Source: Leptospira kirschneri serovar Cynopteri str. 3522 CT (GTDB lineage: Bacteria > Spirochaetota > Leptospiria > Leptospirales > Leptospiraceae). From it: a stretch of 8,830 nucleotides of DNA. The notes under the pieces were generated by a model. That model was not told where the DNA came from and ran no database searches. It saw only the letters and a list, made by a program, of their open reading frames with translations. The stretch's first letter is position 1. Each line of letters begins with the position of its first letter. The DNA lies in assembly GCF_000243695.2 (NCBI RefSeq), contig NZ_AHMN02000001.1, positions 1 through 8,830 of the forward strand, read 5' to 3'. Positions 1 to 8,830 of this stretch are shown here, piece after piece. The position numbers were made by a program, and so were the translations under genes.

Positions 1-1676
<1,676 letters not shown>

Positions 1677-1685
1677 AGAACTATC

Positions 1686-1733
1686 AAGGAAAGCAAATCG
1701 GTAAGACTCTTTGTCGCTACTCTTGCTTCCCTT
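1686..1733. repeat. Imperfect inverted repeat just after gene 1
   Basis: The arms aaggaaagcaa (1686-1696) and ttgcttccctt (1723-1733) are complementary at 10 of 11 positions around a 26-base loop. It begins 10 bases after the stop codon of gene 1. There is no T-run directly after it, so it is not a typical terminator. It may be an mRNA 3'-end structure or chance. Confidence 0.4.
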
Positions 1734-1743
1734 CAAAAAACGG

Positions 1744-1787
1744 TTGTGGATCAGTATTTAAGAGTATTAGAAAATACTGATCCACAA
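1744..1787 (+). terminator. Perfect 16-bp hairpin, probable terminator of gene 1
   Basis: The arm ttgtggatcagtattt (1744-1759) is matched exactly by its reverse complement at 1772-1787, with a 12-base loop. An A-run (1735-1740) precedes it and a T-rich stretch (tattattct) follows. The stem is AT-rich and the following T-run is interrupted, so termination is likely but may be partial. The symmetry is directly visible. Other possibilities are a protein-binding operator or a small dispersed repeat. Confidence 0.55.
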
Positions 1788-1803
1788 TATTATTCTCTAA
1801 AGT

Positions 1804-1829
1804 TTAAAAGCTACTTTTGTAGTTTTTAA
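1804..1829 (+). terminator. Short hairpin with T-run, leader or second terminator
   Basis: The stem ttaaaagctac/gtagtttttaa (1804-1814 and 1819-1829) has 11 pairs, one of them G·U, around a TTTT loop. The right arm contains five T, as in weak intrinsic terminators. It ends 28 bases before the ATG of the large gene, so it is either the second part of a tandem terminator or a structure in the leader of the downstream mRNA. No convincing promoter could be picked between the two; a TATTAT at 1788-1793 has no good -35 partner. Confidence 0.35.
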
Positions 1830-1857
1830 TAAAAAACGAAAAGAAAAAGCAAACAAG

Positions 1858-3343
<1,486 letters not shown>

Positions 3344-3345
<2 letters not shown>

Positions 3346-3475
3346 AGGAAACGTAAGCGGAGACTATAACGCAGACGGAAGAAGTGATATTGCCTTTTAT
3401 CTACCTGAAACCAGAGACTTTGTAGTAGCAGAACACGACGGAAGGTTTTACAGTTTAAAAGTTACGGAAGACTGA
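3344..3475 (+). pseudogene. Frame-2 piece holding FG-GAP blade 2
   Basis: Starting after the T7 tract, frame 2 reads K-G-N-V-S then 'GDYNADGRSDIAFYLPETRD' and V-V-A-E-H-D-G-R-F-Y-S-L-K before TGA at 3473-3475. It has no start codon and only makes sense as a continuation of the preceding piece with one T fewer. The true crossing back to frame 1 must lie between 3409 and 3475, most simply at the A4 tract 3457-3460: an added A gives S-L-K-S-Y-G-R, like the K-x-[YW] pattern after other blades. Confidence 0.7.
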
Positions 3476-3611
3476 TGAGTTCTGTTCCGGATATTTTTAG
3501 AATGGAATGGTTCCCAGGAGACTACGACGGAAATGGATTGAGTGACAGTGTCCTTTTTGACGAACCTACCGGTCAATGGACGTTGATGCTCAATAAAGGG
3601 GGAAGTTTTGA

Positions 3612-8830
<5,219 letters not shown>

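Noticed and set aside
1788..1793. TATTAT as a -10 promoter box for the large gene
   Set aside because: No acceptable -35 at 16-18 bases upstream, and it overlaps the tail of the hairpin; too weak to list as a promoter.
3473..3477. TGATG stop-start overlap as translational coupling between two genes
   Set aside because: It would explain only one of the three frame changes, the frame is open upstream of the ATG, and the resulting 67-codon product is just a single blade.

Overview
The window carries two genes on the + strand and nothing convincing on the - strand. By eye it is about 40% GC. The second gene begins with a lipoprotein signal of the relaxed spirochaete kind, followed by a Trp-rich 'WWWALLG' stretch. 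This, with large β-propeller and SpvB/Rhs surface proteins side by side, suggests a spirochaete of the genus Leptospira. That assignment is an inference from sequence style; there is no rRNA or other marker here to prove it.

Layout. (1) Positions 1-1676 are the 3' part of a gene for a repetitive protein with about eight 'V/L-x-x-W' β-hairpin units, probably a β-propeller. Its start lies upstream of the window. (2) Positions 1677-1857 are intergenic and hold three inverted repeats in a row, one of them a perfect 16-bp hairpin that probably ends transcription of gene 1. (3) From 1858 to the end of the window runs one very large gene of Tc-toxin/Rhs type. In order it encodes a lipoprotein signal, a Gly/Ser/Pro linker, an SpvB domain, a run of FG-GAP (Asp-rich, Ca-binding) blades, a stretch of degenerate blades, a TcdB-middle-type domain, about 18 YD/RHS repeats, and the RHS-associated core. 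The window ends inside or at the end of that core, so the variable C-terminal tip, which is normally the toxin, is not visible.

The large gene is not continuous as given. It changes frame three times between about 3326 and 3678 (frame 1 to 2 to 1 to 3), always between FG-GAP blades and near short T or A tracts. After the last change the frame stays open for 1739 codons to the window edge. Correcting one base at each site gives a single product of at least 2324 residues. Sequencing or assembly error at homopolymers, or a recently broken gene, are the likely explanations. Recoding is less likely but can be tested, because one site contains an in-phase TTTAAAA heptamer.

How it fits together. 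In the Tc toxin family the SpvB/propeller part (TcB) and the RHS part (TcC) form a hollow shell around a C-terminal toxin, which the core domain cuts free. Here both halves are on one polypeptide that also appears to be lipid-anchored. No TcA-like injector gene is visible. Gene 1 may be a surface protein made alongside it, but the hairpins between them suggest separate transcripts, and no functional link is shown.
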